Assembly: GCA_026182355.1 (NCBI GenBank)
Contig: JAPFBL010000321.1
Span: 62,001 to 126,000 of the forward strand
DNA length: 64,000 nt
Source: Hermatobates lingyangjiaoensis
Taxonomy: Eukaryota > Arthropoda > Insecta > Hemiptera > Hermatobatidae
Reading direction: 5' to 3'
The notes below the pieces were generated by a model. It saw only the letters and a list, made by a program, of their open reading frames with translations. It made no database searches and was not told the origin of the DNA. This document shows positions 55,300 through 64,000 of this stretch, piece after piece. Made by a program: the position numbers and the translations under genes. The first letter of the stretch is position 1, and every line of letters starts with the position of its first letter.

Positions 55300-56295
55300 C
55301 GACCACTGATATTTCAAATTCACACAAGGGGTTCTTGATGATTTTGGTCATAAAACATACAACTCCTGATTATAAGCCGACGTTTTCTCCAAAAAGTTGT
55401 TTGGCATTTTCAAGGCTAAAAAACAATTTATTAACGACATAAGTAAAGCAAAATAAATACATCACCGGACACCGCCATACAGAAAACAAACAACACAATC
55501 AAAAATTTTGTAACAAGAGAACCACAAAGGATCATAAAATACCTAGTGTTATTATTATTATTTAAAAACAGATATTTGTTGTTGAAACCTAATTACTTGT
55601 TATTAATTATTCAGAACATCAAAAAACCCGATTTTCAAACAGCAAAACAACACACAGACAGTAACAAACACAGAAAATTACAAAAGAATGAAAAAAAGAG
55701 TCAACAATTAAAAGAAATGAAGGGAAAAAAACCAAAAACCTTACAAATATTATTACCTTGCTTTAGAAGATACCCCTTTACCGGCCAGATTTATGCAGTT
55801 AGACATAAGCATGGACCGGTAAATGGTGTTTCTTCACTCTAAAGCAAGATAATAATGTTTGTAAGGTTTTTGGTTTTTTTCCCTTAATTTCTTTTAATTG
55901 TTGACTCTTTTTTTCATTCTTTTGTAATTTTCTGTGTTTGTTACTGTCTGTGTGTTGTTTTGCTGTTTGAAAATCGGGTTTTTTGATGTTCTGAATAATT
56001 AATAACAAGTAATTAGGTTTCAACAACAAATGTCTGTTTTTAAATAATAATAATAATAATAACACTAGGTATTTTATGATCCTTTGTGGTTCTCTTGTTA
56101 CAAAATTTTTGATTGTGTTGTTTGTTTTCTGTATGGTGGTGTCCGGTGATGTATTTATCTTGCTTTACTTATGTCGTTAATAAATTGTTTTTTGGCCTTG
56201 AAAATGCCAAACAACTTTTTGGAGAAAACGTCGGCTTATAATCAGCAGTTGTATGTTTTATGACCAAAATCATCAAGAACCCCTTGTGTGAATAT
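55300..56295. repeat. Large PLE palindrome, family G
   Basis: Arms of about 450 bp (55318-55770 and 55838-56292) are nearly identical: CAAGGGGTTCTTGATGATTT, ATAAGCCGACGTTTTCTCC, GTCAACAATTAAAAG and complements. They meet around a 68-bp centre with CTTTACCGGCCAG. The core (CTTGAAAATGCC…GGAGAAAACGTCGGC) is a decayed hammerhead-like form. The mirrored open frames on the two strands are a consequence of the palindrome. Confidence 0.85.
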
Positions 56296-56335
56296 GTATA
56301 TATATAGAAAAATCAATCACAATAAATAAACACGG

Positions 56336-56337
<2 letters not shown>

Positions 56338-56402
<65 letters not shown>

Positions 56403-56404
56403 TA
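56338..56404. repeat. (TA)n microsatellite
   Basis: About 31 TA units, the longest such tract here, directly before a family B element. Confidence 0.95.
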
Positions 56405-56530
56405 TATATAAAGATTTCACATAAACACGTGAAATAACAATCAATGATCAAACCACAATAAGAAAATGGGAAAGCGAGACTAAGATCTTTCCCATTTTCT
56501 TATTGTGGTTTGATCATTGATATATATATG
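56405..56530. repeat. Minimal family B palindrome
   Basis: The inverted distal block ATTTCACATAAACACGTG…ACTAAGATCTTTC meets its complement TTCCCATTTTCTTATTGTGG with the hammerhead hairpin deleted at the centre. Confidence 0.8.
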
Positions 56531-56760
56531 GAACTAAATAAAATATTCGACGAATTAAATAAAGGTCAAAGATTCACACTACTAAATTCAGAGAAAAAAC
56601 AGGAAAGAGATCACAAAAACTAAATACTTGATATCAACCTGATGACGAGGCAGTCGATATATCGGTGTATATCTGAAATATATAACTGCTGAATCAGAAG
56701 TATAAAATATGTTTATTTATAAAATAAATTACACATAAGAATAAAAAAATTAAAATAAAA
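56531..56760 (+). repeat. Possible PLE terminal repeat, family L
   Basis: CTGATGA (56639-56645) is followed by CGAGGCAGTC and GATATATCGG. The second box reads GATA where GAAA is expected, and the stem is weak. No second copy in the window, so the assignment is tentative. Confidence 0.35.
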
Positions 56761-56769
56761 TTAAGGAAA

Positions 56770-56987
56770 CGTAAGGATTTGAGTTCTGGTGGTGAGCCCT
56801 CTGCATATGTCCATTTGATTGCTATTTCCACCATACACCAAAATCTGAAACAAATACAAAAGGATGAATCTGAAAGTGAAGTAATACATGGATTATTATA
56901 TAGAAACCTTTCAAGTTGTTTAGAATGGAAGAGAAGGCTAACACTAAAGGCTAAAGCTTGGAATTTTCCCTTTTCAAGTATTACTAT
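56770..56987 (+). pseudogene. Unidentified coding-like segment cut by a PLE
   Basis: An open frame reads SSGGEPSAYVHLIAISTIHQ, then KQIQKDESESEVIHG, LLYRNLSSCLEWKRRL and KAWNFPFSSI. Residue use is more protein-like than the AT-driven frames around it, but I do not recognise the family and see no good splice acceptor. A family B PLE with a 14-bp target duplication interrupts it at 56988. It could be a host pseudogene, an exon or a transposon gene fragment. Confidence 0.3.
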
Positions 56988-57518
56988 AAAAAGATTTCAC
57001 ATAAACACGTGGAATAACAATCAATGATCAAACCACAATAAGAAAATGGGAAAACAAGACTAAGATCTTTCAACCGTAACAAGCGGTCTTTGTCAGAGTC
57101 AAAAACCAACACCAATACAACGTAAGTAGACGACAGGAAAAAAGTAGTGCCTTATTCTTGCATATAAAAAATGAAAATCATTTTGGACAGAAAACATTTT
57201 TTTGGACAGAAGCTAAATTTATTATCTATGAAAAATCAATGTTAAGAAATATTATTGAATCGTCTCTAATTAAATTTAATAGATCAAATATTATAAACAT
57301 GAGTAACGGTCCCTTCAAACTGGATACTTTTGTTACGAGGGCAATAGCCTCTTCAAAGAGGGTTGACAGCTAGCGGATAGTTTTTTACTCTTTCTTACTG
57401 TACTCCTTTGTTTCCCCAAACAACCCTTTCTGGACATTAGTCCTTTCCTGCGCTTTCACCTTTAAAATACCACTCTTCCCTCCCACTCTTCTCAACCCCT
57501 CACCAGATGTTCTCTGCA
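56988..57518 (+). mobile_element. PLE family B insertion with 14-bp target duplication
   Basis: The 14-mer TCAAGTATTACTAT flanks it exactly (56974-56987 and 57519-57532). Inside are an inverted family B terminal unit (AAGATTTCACATAAACACG to the core complement, 57076-57104), a plus-strand endonuclease end, and the 3' UTR up to CAGATGTTCTCTGCA. The plus core that should follow is missing, so the element ends just before its 3' terminal repeat. Confidence 0.9.
57110..57373 (+). pseudogene. PLE GIY-YIG endonuclease C-terminal part
   Basis: Reads ALFLHIKNENHFGQKTFFW, then ESSLIKFNRSNIINMSNG and TRAIASSKRVDS, nearly identical to the end of the 43.8-44.4 kb frame. The GIY and YIG motifs are missing because the copy is truncated. 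A local duplication (TTTTGGACAGAA) and small indels disrupt the segment before KFII(Y)EKSM. Confidence 0.8.
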
Positions 57519-57544
57519 TCAAGTATTACTATATTAAAGACGAT

Positions 57545-58375
57545 TGATTCAGGACCATCAAGCCTTACCTAAGAATCCGGGGTAGTAATGAAGTTATTAT
57601 GCGCCTCTTATAGCCTCTAACACTCAACTCCGACTTTCAGTCTTCGTGAGGCCAACCTGTTATCCAGCTATATGCAGCGACAAACGAAAGAGGAGGAGAA
57701 GGTGGCCAGGGGCTGAACCTGACCACCTTCGTTTCACATCCTTCCAACTTCCCAAATCCCTTCCTCTTATCCCAGGCCCAATCCAAGGTGTTATGCGATC
57801 CGAACCGAAGGATGGATGATACAGGGGTTACTGTATTACAAACGGAGCCTCAAGGGTACCAGGCGACCCCCTTGAGTAAGCAGCCTTACTCCAGCATGCG
57901 GGGCTCTGCCAGAGCAGACAAAATATCACCGATTTAACTTCAGGGATTTCCCCCTGTATGATACTAACGAAAAGTCCGGAGACCATCTTCCGACAGCACA
58001 GAGGGTCCAAAAGCATAAAATAATTTGAACCAACCTCCCACAAGTGCACCTAAGGACCCGAAGAAGGAGAAAGGAAGTCACTTCTAATGGGCATTATCAA
58101 TAATGGTTTGTGCCGATTCTGCAAAGAAGAGGAAGAAACACTGTTGTACATGCTGGATGACTGTGAGGCCACGTTGCTTCAACAAGGGCAGGTGCTTCGG
58201 GACACTCAACAAAACCATAGAAGTACTTTTACCACTGGACCCAGCAAAAGTTCTGAGCATCTTGGAGGCGCTGAAGCTAACTGGGGTACTTTAGAACAAA
58301 AGGGGGGGGGGGCACAATAGTTCTTAGGACGCATTACCATAGTCACCCTCAAATAATAATAATACCTGAGAATTC
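57545..58375 (+). mobile_element. Non-LTR retrotransposon fragment
   Basis: A GC-richer block. Its end codes for a zinc-knuckle tail (58087-58320). Before that, 57560-58085 carries no long frame but has features of an untranslated leader (GGTACCAGGCGACCCCC, TCCAGCATGCGGGGCTC). A leader-like piece joined to the extreme 3' end suggests an internally deleted, LINE-derived short element. It ends in an (AAT)n-like AATAATAATAC. Confidence 0.6.
58087..58320 (+). pseudogene. LINE ORF2 C-terminal zinc knuckle
   Basis: Reads GIINNGLCRFCKEEEETLLY then MLDDCEA. The pattern LCRFC…ETxxHxLxxC is the terminal zinc knuckle after the RNase H-like end of many arthropod non-LTR retrotransposon polyproteins. The usual His is Tyr here (LLYMLDDC), so metal binding is probably lost. 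The rest of the frame ends near a G10 run. No reverse transcriptase domain is present. Confidence 0.75.
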
Positions 58376-58550
58376 TAAATCAATAGCCACGAATATTCAA
58401 AAAAAAAAAATTATATTAAATTTGAAACTGTAAATGTGAAAGACAGAATATGTGAAAAGAAATGTGGAATTAAATAAAACTCTCTAGGTTCTTTAATAAA
58501 AAAAAATAAATCAATCTGGTATCAATAAATATAAAATATTTATTACTTTT

Positions 58551-58634
58551 CTAAAAGTCTGCTTCAGCTTGCACATTATTCACATACTGCTTGTGTATGT
58601 TATTTTCTTCATCTAACGACAATTCTTGGAACTC
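58551..58634 (-). CDS. Candidate terminal exon of the minus-strand gene
   Basis: After AAATTACAG the frame reads EFQELSLDEENNIHK then QYVNNVQAEADF and stops at TAG, 27 residues. An AATAAA signal follows 6 bases after the stop (58539-58544 on plus as TTTATT). The phase (0) fits the donor of the exon at 58801-59040. The acidic tail has no known motif. Confidence 0.45.
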   Translation of the reverse strand, partial: EFQELSLDEENNIHKQYVNNVQAEADF

Positions 58635-58800
58635 CTGTAATTTCCGGCTAGAGAGGTTAAGTTTATATATAATATAATAGCAGGGAATGAGAAACGCAAT
58701 TAGCAAATGGAAAATACACACTTATATGAAAAATTCTAAACTTAATAAAACACAAGTTAGTAAATACCAAAATTAAAAAAAAAAAAAATTAAATATTAAC

Positions 58801-59040
58801 CTGATCAGGTTCTTCAAGAGCTTGAGCAATATAATTGGTTGATGAAGAGGAAGGTAATTTTGAGGTTAACTTTCCATTAGTTGAATAAACAAGAATATTA
58901 GGTAGGACTCCACCAACAATGACCTGATTCCCAGTCATCTTGGAGATGTGAATACCTCTGTCTCTGCCTTCATCCAAAGGACAAATCAACTGGAGACCTG
59001 TGGGTGTCCATATTCCAGCTTTTGGTCCTCCTCCACAGAC
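58801..59040 (-). CDS. WD40-like exon, possibly THOC6
   Basis: Exactly 80 codons lie between TTTAG (acceptor) and CAG with GTTAAT (donor). The frame reads VCGGGPKAGIWTPTGLQLIC, then PLDEGRDRGIHISKMTGNQV, IVGGVLPNILVYSTNGKLTS and KLPSSSSTNYIAQALEEPDQ. CGGGP followed by two strand-like blocks ending in VYSTNGK resembles a beta-propeller blade. In THOC6, a WD40 subunit of the THO mRNA-export complex, a CGGGP motif opens a late blade. The family match is from memory and tentative. The exon itself is well supported by splice sites and an open frame. Confidence 0.6.
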
Positions 59041-59559
59041 CTAAACAGTTCAAATTATTCTAAATGACCAATACAAGTAACATTTTAAAAAAAGAAAAAC
59101 AAACAAAATAAAAAGAGTTTAAGATGGATTTTCACGTAACACAAGTCTCCTACAGGGATAAGGGTATATTAATAACAGACTCATATAGGGATATCTCAAA
59201 TCCTTTGATAAAAATGTCTTCCTTTTTTAAGGTAGTCTTCTTTGGTCATATTACTGATGAAGGTAATTTACTGCCCTTGGAAGAATGTTCCTCAAAGTGA
59301 CCCATACCCCCCCCCCCTCGTCTCCCTTGGGGGGCATTAAAGCAGTGCAAGGGGGCGGTAGGAATGTAAGTTCCACCTTACATGAGGGAGTTGAACAAAT
59401 TCTATTTATTACATACCAAATAGATCATCTGAGAAAAGAACACAAGAATATTTCAAAAAAAAAAATATTCGTAGACTAAATAATAACAGTAATCAATTCT
59501 TCTGGCAATAATGAAACATTTAGTCTTAGAAAAACATGTTTTCGATCTAACTAAGAATT
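59041..59559 (-). other. Probable intron of the WD40-like gene
   Basis: Contains C11 near 59307 and a GC-rich CCCTTGGGGGGC patch at 59320-59370 of unknown origin. No PLE blocks. Confidence 0.45.
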
Positions 59560-59790
59560 TCATGCATTTCGTCATTATCACAGAGGTTAGTATTATTAAT
59601 ATTAGAAGTATAATACATCGTCTTACCTCGTACACTGCTGCCGTAGCTCTCGGACCGGTTTCGGATGTCACCCATATTCAATAAGAAAATCTTGTTGAAG
59701 GTTGGTGACACCCGAAACCGGTCCGAGAGCTACAGCAGCATTGTACGAAGTAAGACGTTATATTATACATATTTCTAATATTACTAACTA
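59560..59790. repeat. PLE-like palindrome, family I
   Basis: Arms of about 80 bp (59591-59671 and 59705-59786) share TCTCGGACCGGTTTCGG and complement, with TTAATATTAGAAGTATAAT at the outer ends. Plus centre: TTGAAGG, a GGTG/CACC-like hairpin, then CGAAACCGG. This is hammerhead-like but with a degraded first box. Confidence 0.6.
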
Positions 59791-59974
59791 AGAACATGTT
59801 GATATCCTCCATTTAAATTACAAATTTCGTAAAATTGCAGCCTTGGAGGCCGTTGAAATTAATAAATTCATACGTTTTAATTCTTCCTTATGTCTCCTAA
59901 ATGAACAAATCTCTAGTTACCCAAAATGTTTACAATTATTAATGTTTTCTTTATTTCGACCACATAATTTTAAC
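59791..59974. other. Short spacer
   Basis: Nothing recognised. Confidence 0.4.
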
Positions 59975-60147
59975 ACTATTTTTCTTTTTTATCGAGGTTT
60001 GGTCTAACTTCAATAATACAACACCTTTAAGCCGACGTTTCATCTATATTTGTAGTCAACTTCAGGGCTACATCAATACAGAATTTAATTACAATAACAT
60101 GAAAAGTAATTATATTACATTATTTTATATTCATTATATTCTATATA

Positions 60148-60262
60148 TATATGCACTTGAACACAGAGAAAAGAACACAGAAAGACACTACAGAACTCAC
60201 AGAACTCTTTTCTCTGTGTTAAAGTGTTTATTGTCCACACGGACCTTTCATTTTATTCGAAG
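60148..60262. repeat. Minimal family C palindrome
   Basis: AACACAGAGAAAAGAACAC, AAGACACTACAGAACTCAC then the complement TTTTCTCTGTGTTAAAGTG and TTTATTGTCCACACGG. Matches both outer ends of the 22.9-24.4 kb element with everything between deleted, including the core. Confidence 0.8.
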
Positions 60263-60284
60263 TTATATACATATATATATATAT

Positions 60285-60380
60285 ATATTGGGTTTTTGAC
60301 TCTGACGAAGACCGCTTGTTACAGTTGAAAGATCTTAGTCTTGTTTTCCCATTTTCATATTGTGGTTTGATGTTTGATTG
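60285..60380 (+). repeat. PLE terminal repeat, family B, solo
   Basis: After (TA)n: TTGGGTTTTTGACTCTGACG, AAGACCGCTTGTTACAG and TTGAAAGATCTTAG, ending at GTGGTTTGAT. CTGACGA and GAAA are intact, with one stem II mismatch (CAGTT). Confidence 0.8.
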
Positions 60381-60789
60381 TAGTTTGATCTCTCATGCCG
60401 GTGAGAGTGACTTCATGGAAGAGCTTCACTGAGTAATGACTTTTGTTAGACCCAGAAACAACAAAGTCCAAAATGGAAAACTATTTGGTCAAAAATAGCC
60501 AATCATATTCGAGATTCAGACCACTCATGCAGAATTCAATATATATATTTTATATTAATTAAATAATGTAATATAATTACTTTTCATGTTATTGTAATTA
60601 AATTCTGTATTGATGTAGCCCTGTAGATGTCTACAAATATAGACGAAACGTCGGCTTAAAGGTGTTGTATTATTGAAGCTAGACCAAACCTCGATAAGAA
60701 AGAAAAATAGTGTAAAATTATTAAAATAATAGAGGAAAGTAAAAGCAGTGATTTGGGTGATGATCTCTTGGAATGCAAAAACAGGTATT

Positions 60790-61612
60790 GCTTACTTAAC
60801 TGATTTATTTTATATAATCAATTTTTTTAAATTTTCTATTATAATGTAACAATATAAGCCACATTAAGGCAAAATATAAAATTTGTAATTTTATAGAAAA
60901 GCTGCGTTTTTTGAGAGAAAAAATTGGTAGTCGGAATTGGTCTCATTTTCTAACTCTTAAGCTACAAATTAATGACACCGATACTTGTATAGTAGATGAT
61001 TTATTGTAATCATGGAAAATTACAATAAATTTCCAAACAAGGAAATCCCAGACTTGAGTGCTAAATCTCTCTTTACCTATGTTTTTGCAAGTGATATTAA
61101 TCTTGTAATTCAAGAATATTTAGTTGATGTAAAGAACGACTTTGAATTGAAACCCTTCTAAAAAAATCATACGCAGATTTTTGATTACAGAAAGAAAATC
61201 CTGAAATATATCCAAATTTGTGTGGAGGCAATTAAATTTTATTTTTTTGCTTTCCCATCGTCTTACATGGATAAAGGAGGACTCAAGGCGGCTTCTAAAC
61301 TTTTTACCAAGTACAAAAAATTACCTGGAAATAGTAAAAAGAGGGAATTTGAGATTATTTCTAGGTAACATTGATCCTAGAGTCAGGGATTTGGTTGAAA
61401 AACATCAAATTAAAAGTTCTGAATAAGAATTGAGGTTATCAAACATTGTTCTGTACCATTAAAATTTATTAAATGTAAAAATTCAATGTAATACGTTTTT
61501 CAATTTAATAAATTTTGAATATAGTACAATTAAATTCTTTAGGGAGGCGGTGGTAAATCAAATAATGTTATAAGGGATAAACGGTAAAAAAAGTTTGAGA
61601 AACACTGCCCTA
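60790..61612 (+). mobile_element. hAT relic
   Basis: Contains a transposase end (61020-61426) and a right end GTTTGAGAAACACTG (about 61590-61606), which is a hAT-type terminus in complement (CAGTGTTTCTCAAAC). The left terminus was not found. The first 200 bp recur at 61960-62170. Confidence 0.55.
61020..61426 (+). pseudogene. hAT transposase C-terminal remnant
   Basis: In broken frames: EYLVDVKNDFELKPF, FPSSYMDKGG and, from 61300 on, LEIVKRGNLRLFLGNIDP then RVRDLVEKHQ. The FPSSYxxxxGF, ERGDLRLxLTxxxPxI and KHQ pattern marks the C-terminal end of SCAND3/ZBED-type hAT transposases. A frameshift near 61320 and several stops inactivate it. It is a different subfamily from the relic at 14.0 kb. 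Confidence 0.75.
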
Positions 61613-61799
61613 GAGTTTTTTAGAGCATGTATAACAACCCTCGAGATTCACACAGGGATATTTTCATTGCCTTGGAACAACCTAAAATTTCCCTGAGAAT
61701 TGGATTAATACGTAAAATTGTATTAAGAATAATACAACTATTTGGAAACGCATAGCAAATAGACGGACATACAGAATTATAAATATATTAACTTCTAAA

Positions 61800-61890
61800 A
61801 CGAAGTAAGAAATTCAGAAATGTGACTAAGGTCTTTCAACTAAAATAAATTGTCTTCGTCAGAGTTTTACCTTATTCTGAAACAAAAGTG
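61800..61890 (-). repeat. Decayed family B PLE terminal repeat
   Basis: ACTAAGGTCTTTCAAC and TTGTCTTCGTCAGAGTTTTA are the complement of the family B core. Stem II is partly lost. Confidence 0.55.
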
Positions 61891-61959
61891 ATGTAGGACA
61901 TCTAGTAAAGTATTGAGAAGAGTTTACATGATATGTAAATGTGTTCACATCATTAAATG

Positions 61960-62175
61960 TTGCTTCCTTAACTGATTTATTTTATATAATCAATTTTTTG
62001 AAATTTGCCATTATAAGGTGACAATATAAGCCTCATTAAGGCAAAATATAAAATAAAATTTCATAGAAAAGTTGCCAAAATATAAAATAAAATTTCATAG
62101 AAAAGTTGCGTTTTTTTTTCAGAGAAAACATTGGTAGTCGGAATTTGTCTCATCTTCTAACTCTTAAAGGAGAAC
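61960..62175 (+). repeat. Duplicate of the hAT-relic left part
   Basis: Co-linear with 60796-60960: AACTGATTTATTTTATATAATC, AAGCC(T/A)CATTAAGGCAAAATA, GGTAGTCGGAATT. It contains a 45-bp local tandem duplication (AAAATATAAAATAAAATTTC twice). Probably a second copy of the same transposon. Confidence 0.65.
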
Positions 62176-63351
62176 ATGATTGAAAGATACCAAGATCTTT
62201 CTAAAGATGGAAATCCTGGATTGGGTGCTAAATGCTTTTACTTGTGTTATTTAACAAATAACACAAATCATAAGATCAAAGAGTTTTAAATTATCTGCCA
62301 CTGATGAATTTCAGGTCAATGATAGATTTAAACCGACATTTCGTAACTGCAACAGCTGTACCCCCCCCCCCCCCCCCAAACTGAAGATTATTGCAGCATC
62401 AGCAGACCACCCTGGGCTTCACCCGGATAAAAAAAATCATTATTGTTTAACAACATTTTTTTGCTTAAAATACTACTATATGTATGTGTTTCCTTATTTC
62501 TATATTGTACAATCTCTGCACTAAATTCAAAGTGAATACAAATATGCTACAGTTTAAATGTCCAAAAATATAATTCACTCTAAGATAAAAGGTTACACCA
62601 TCCATGAATATCTGAGTACACGCACCAAAGAAAGAATAATTTTTAACAATTACTATTAATTAACTGAAGTTTAAATTAAAGTTATAAAAATTAAGTTTAA
62701 ATGACAAAACATCAGGAAAAATTATTCATAAGAACACTAGCGTCAGCTACAAGTACGTGAAAAAATATAAACAAATGGGAAACGACAATTTTACACCTTT
62801 ACAGGTTTTGGGATTTTGAATGACGCCATAGGGTAAAAAAAAGTATTTCAAATAAAAGTTGTACAAAATGAAATTTGTAATTAGCACTGTGATTTCACAT
62901 TTTCTTTAAACCCATTTCTTTTGTAATTATTTCTGAAAAACATTTTTTTATAAAATTTATTTATTTGTTATTCAATTTATATCTTTGACAGTATCTAAAA
63001 CGTCGACAATATAAAGTTTACCAATAAGTTATGGAGGGGCAGTTGCTTTATTGTTTTTCCTTTACAAAGACATTAGATTAAACACTAGAATATTCAAGAA
63101 GCAAAGTGCTAGAATATTACTAGCATAACCATGTAAATATTACTTATAAAGTCACAAACAAGTAAGTATCTCTATTCCTGCCAGAAGCAAGTGCACTCGG
63201 TAGGTTCACTCCAACAATGTCACATCAGCTACAAAGTAATTAACGTATATATCTCGTTTATTACTAGCTTACATGCTGGAGAGCTGGAAGTTATTAAAAT
63301 AATGTCAAACATGGGAATCGTTTTACAAAAAAAAAAACCTACAACTGCAAC
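62176..63351. other. Spacer with a C17 run
   Basis: C17 at 62361-62377. Otherwise AT-rich, no gene or family seen. Confidence 0.45.
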
Positions 63352-63475
63352 CTAACCTAACCTAGGCAAAATTTAGGACTCCCAATGTAATATTAATCTT
63401 CAATGTGTGGTATCATAAAGGCCTCAGTGTTCAGCGCCACTGCAACCTACAGTGTTGCCCACTACTACGAGTCCT
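63352..63475 (+). repeat. SINE tail fragment
   Basis: GGCAAAATTTAGGACTCCC followed by TGTGTGGTATCATAAAGG and CAACCTACAGTGTTGCC matches the tail of the minus-strand SINE at 38065-38388. The head is missing. Confidence 0.6.
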
Positions 63476-63620
63476 ACGTTTGTAACTAGATTAGTCGACA
63501 TCATTTATTAATGTGATTTTGAGAAAGTGGTTATTTCAGTCTATACATAATGGAGTCATCACCTCAAATGTAGCTCTTCATAATTTGAATAAACATTAAT
63601 CCCGTTTATTTCGTTAACAG
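63476..63620. other. Short spacer before a candidate exon
   Basis: Ends in a pyrimidine-rich CCCGTTTATTTCGTTAACAG. Confidence 0.4.
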
Positions 63621-63680
63621 GCTGAGAAGATGCCCGACTATGAAACTTGGTTACAACAAATCAGATCCAACTTTCAGTGA
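63621..63680 (+). CDS. Candidate terminal exon
   Basis: After GTTAACAG the frame reads AEKMPDYETWLQQIRSNFQ and stops at TGA. An AATAAA lies about 80 bases downstream (near 63763). The acceptor, compact frame and poly(A) signal together suggest the last exon of a plus-strand gene. The protein is not identified and no upstream exon is visible nearby. Confidence 0.3.
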   Translation, partial: AEKMPDYETWLQQIRSNFQ

Positions 63681-64000
63681 AGAATCCTAAAGCATCGAAA
63701 CAGACTTAGGAAACAGTTTTATCATCACAGAAAACAAGATATGTCTTGAAGAAAAAGTTGTAAATAAATTAAATTAATGAACTTATTGATGAATTATTAA
63801 CCAATTCGGATCTGTGTGAATTCTTTGTTTTACTGTCAGATGCATCTATATTATATTATTCGTAATGGTAGTTTTTTCATTAAAGTGACACATATCTGTC
63901 AGCAGTATAATCTTCTTAAGTATACTGTTTAAAGGATAAATCTACTCTTAATATTGTATAGTAGTATAGTCAGTTATGTGGTTGTAATGTGGAAGTTTTT
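63681..64000. other. AT-rich window end, nothing recognised
   Basis: Possible 3' UTR of the candidate exon, then unassigned DNA. Confidence 0.4.

Larger units (their letters stand above)
59975..60715. repeat. PLE palindrome family H, split by nested elements
   Basis: The left arm (59975-60135, minus) and right arm (60568-60712, plus) share GAGGTTTGGTCTA, AAGCCGACGTTTC and ATGTAGCCCTG blocks and complements. Right core: CTGTAGA, T, GTCTA/TAGAC with loop CAAATA, then GAAACGTCGG. The left arm reads CTGAAG at the same place, so the ancestral box was probably CTGAAGA. About 430 bp of family C and family B remnants and unknown DNA lie between the arms. Confidence 0.75.

Noticed and set aside
55546..56065. 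Nearly identical 88- and 98-codon frames on opposite strands
   Set aside because: They are mirror images created by the family G palindrome. Lys- and Gln-rich composition reflects A-rich noncoding sequence.
63346..63365. CCTAA repeats as an arthropod telomere
   Set aside because: Only about three units are present, next to a SINE fragment and inside ordinary DNA.

Overview
The window looks like AT-rich, intron- and transposon-dominated nuclear DNA from an animal, most likely an arthropod. Evidence is the tRNA-derived SINEs, hAT, mariner and Helitron-like relics, Penelope-like retroelement (PLE) GIY-YIG endonuclease ORFs, and spliced exons. A chelicerate such as a horseshoe crab would fit the PLE load, but this is inference. 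Nothing looks bacterial.

Host genes take up very little of it. The best is a 3'-terminal exon at 40830-41474 (+) coding two SH3 domains, possibly a Dlish/Vamana-like protein. Candidate upstream exons on the same strand lie at 32407-32451 and 36310-36495. A second gene lies on the minus strand at 58551-59040, with two phase-compatible exons, one a WD40-like blade with a CGGGP motif that recalls THOC6. A possible last exon lies at 63621-63680 (+).

The rest is repeats. The dominant theme is a set of at least ten families of PLE terminal repeats, each with a hammerhead-ribozyme-like core (CTGANGA, a short stem II, GAAA). Many are palindromes of two inverted copies next to (TA)n tracts. Family B alone occurs about 18 times. 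Four PLE loci retain GIY-YIG coding remnants: 22.9-24.4, 43.5-44.8, 51.8-52.8 and 57.0-57.5 kb. In most families I could read, one extra unpaired base sits between the CTGANGA box and stem II compared with the textbook hammerhead.

Region by region: 0-9 kb holds SINEs, a mariner MITE nested in repeat R1, and PLE families A, B and D. 9-19 kb holds PLE families B, E, F and J, a hAT relic, a 144-bp tandem array and a large inverted duplication built from repeat R4. 19-30 kb holds tandem arrays, including a 47-bp minisatellite grown out of a family B PLE, and the 0.7-kb-arm family C palindrome. 30-41 kb holds a Ty3/gypsy remnant, hAT MITEs with perfect 8-bp target duplications, a 107-bp satellite with a 5-mer higher-order structure, a Helitron-like element and the SH3 gene. 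41-48 kb holds PLE families G and B and repeats R1 and R2. 48-51 kb is featureless AT-rich DNA. 51-64 kb holds a dense cluster of nested PLE palindromes, a LINE fragment, the WD40-like exons and a hAT relic.
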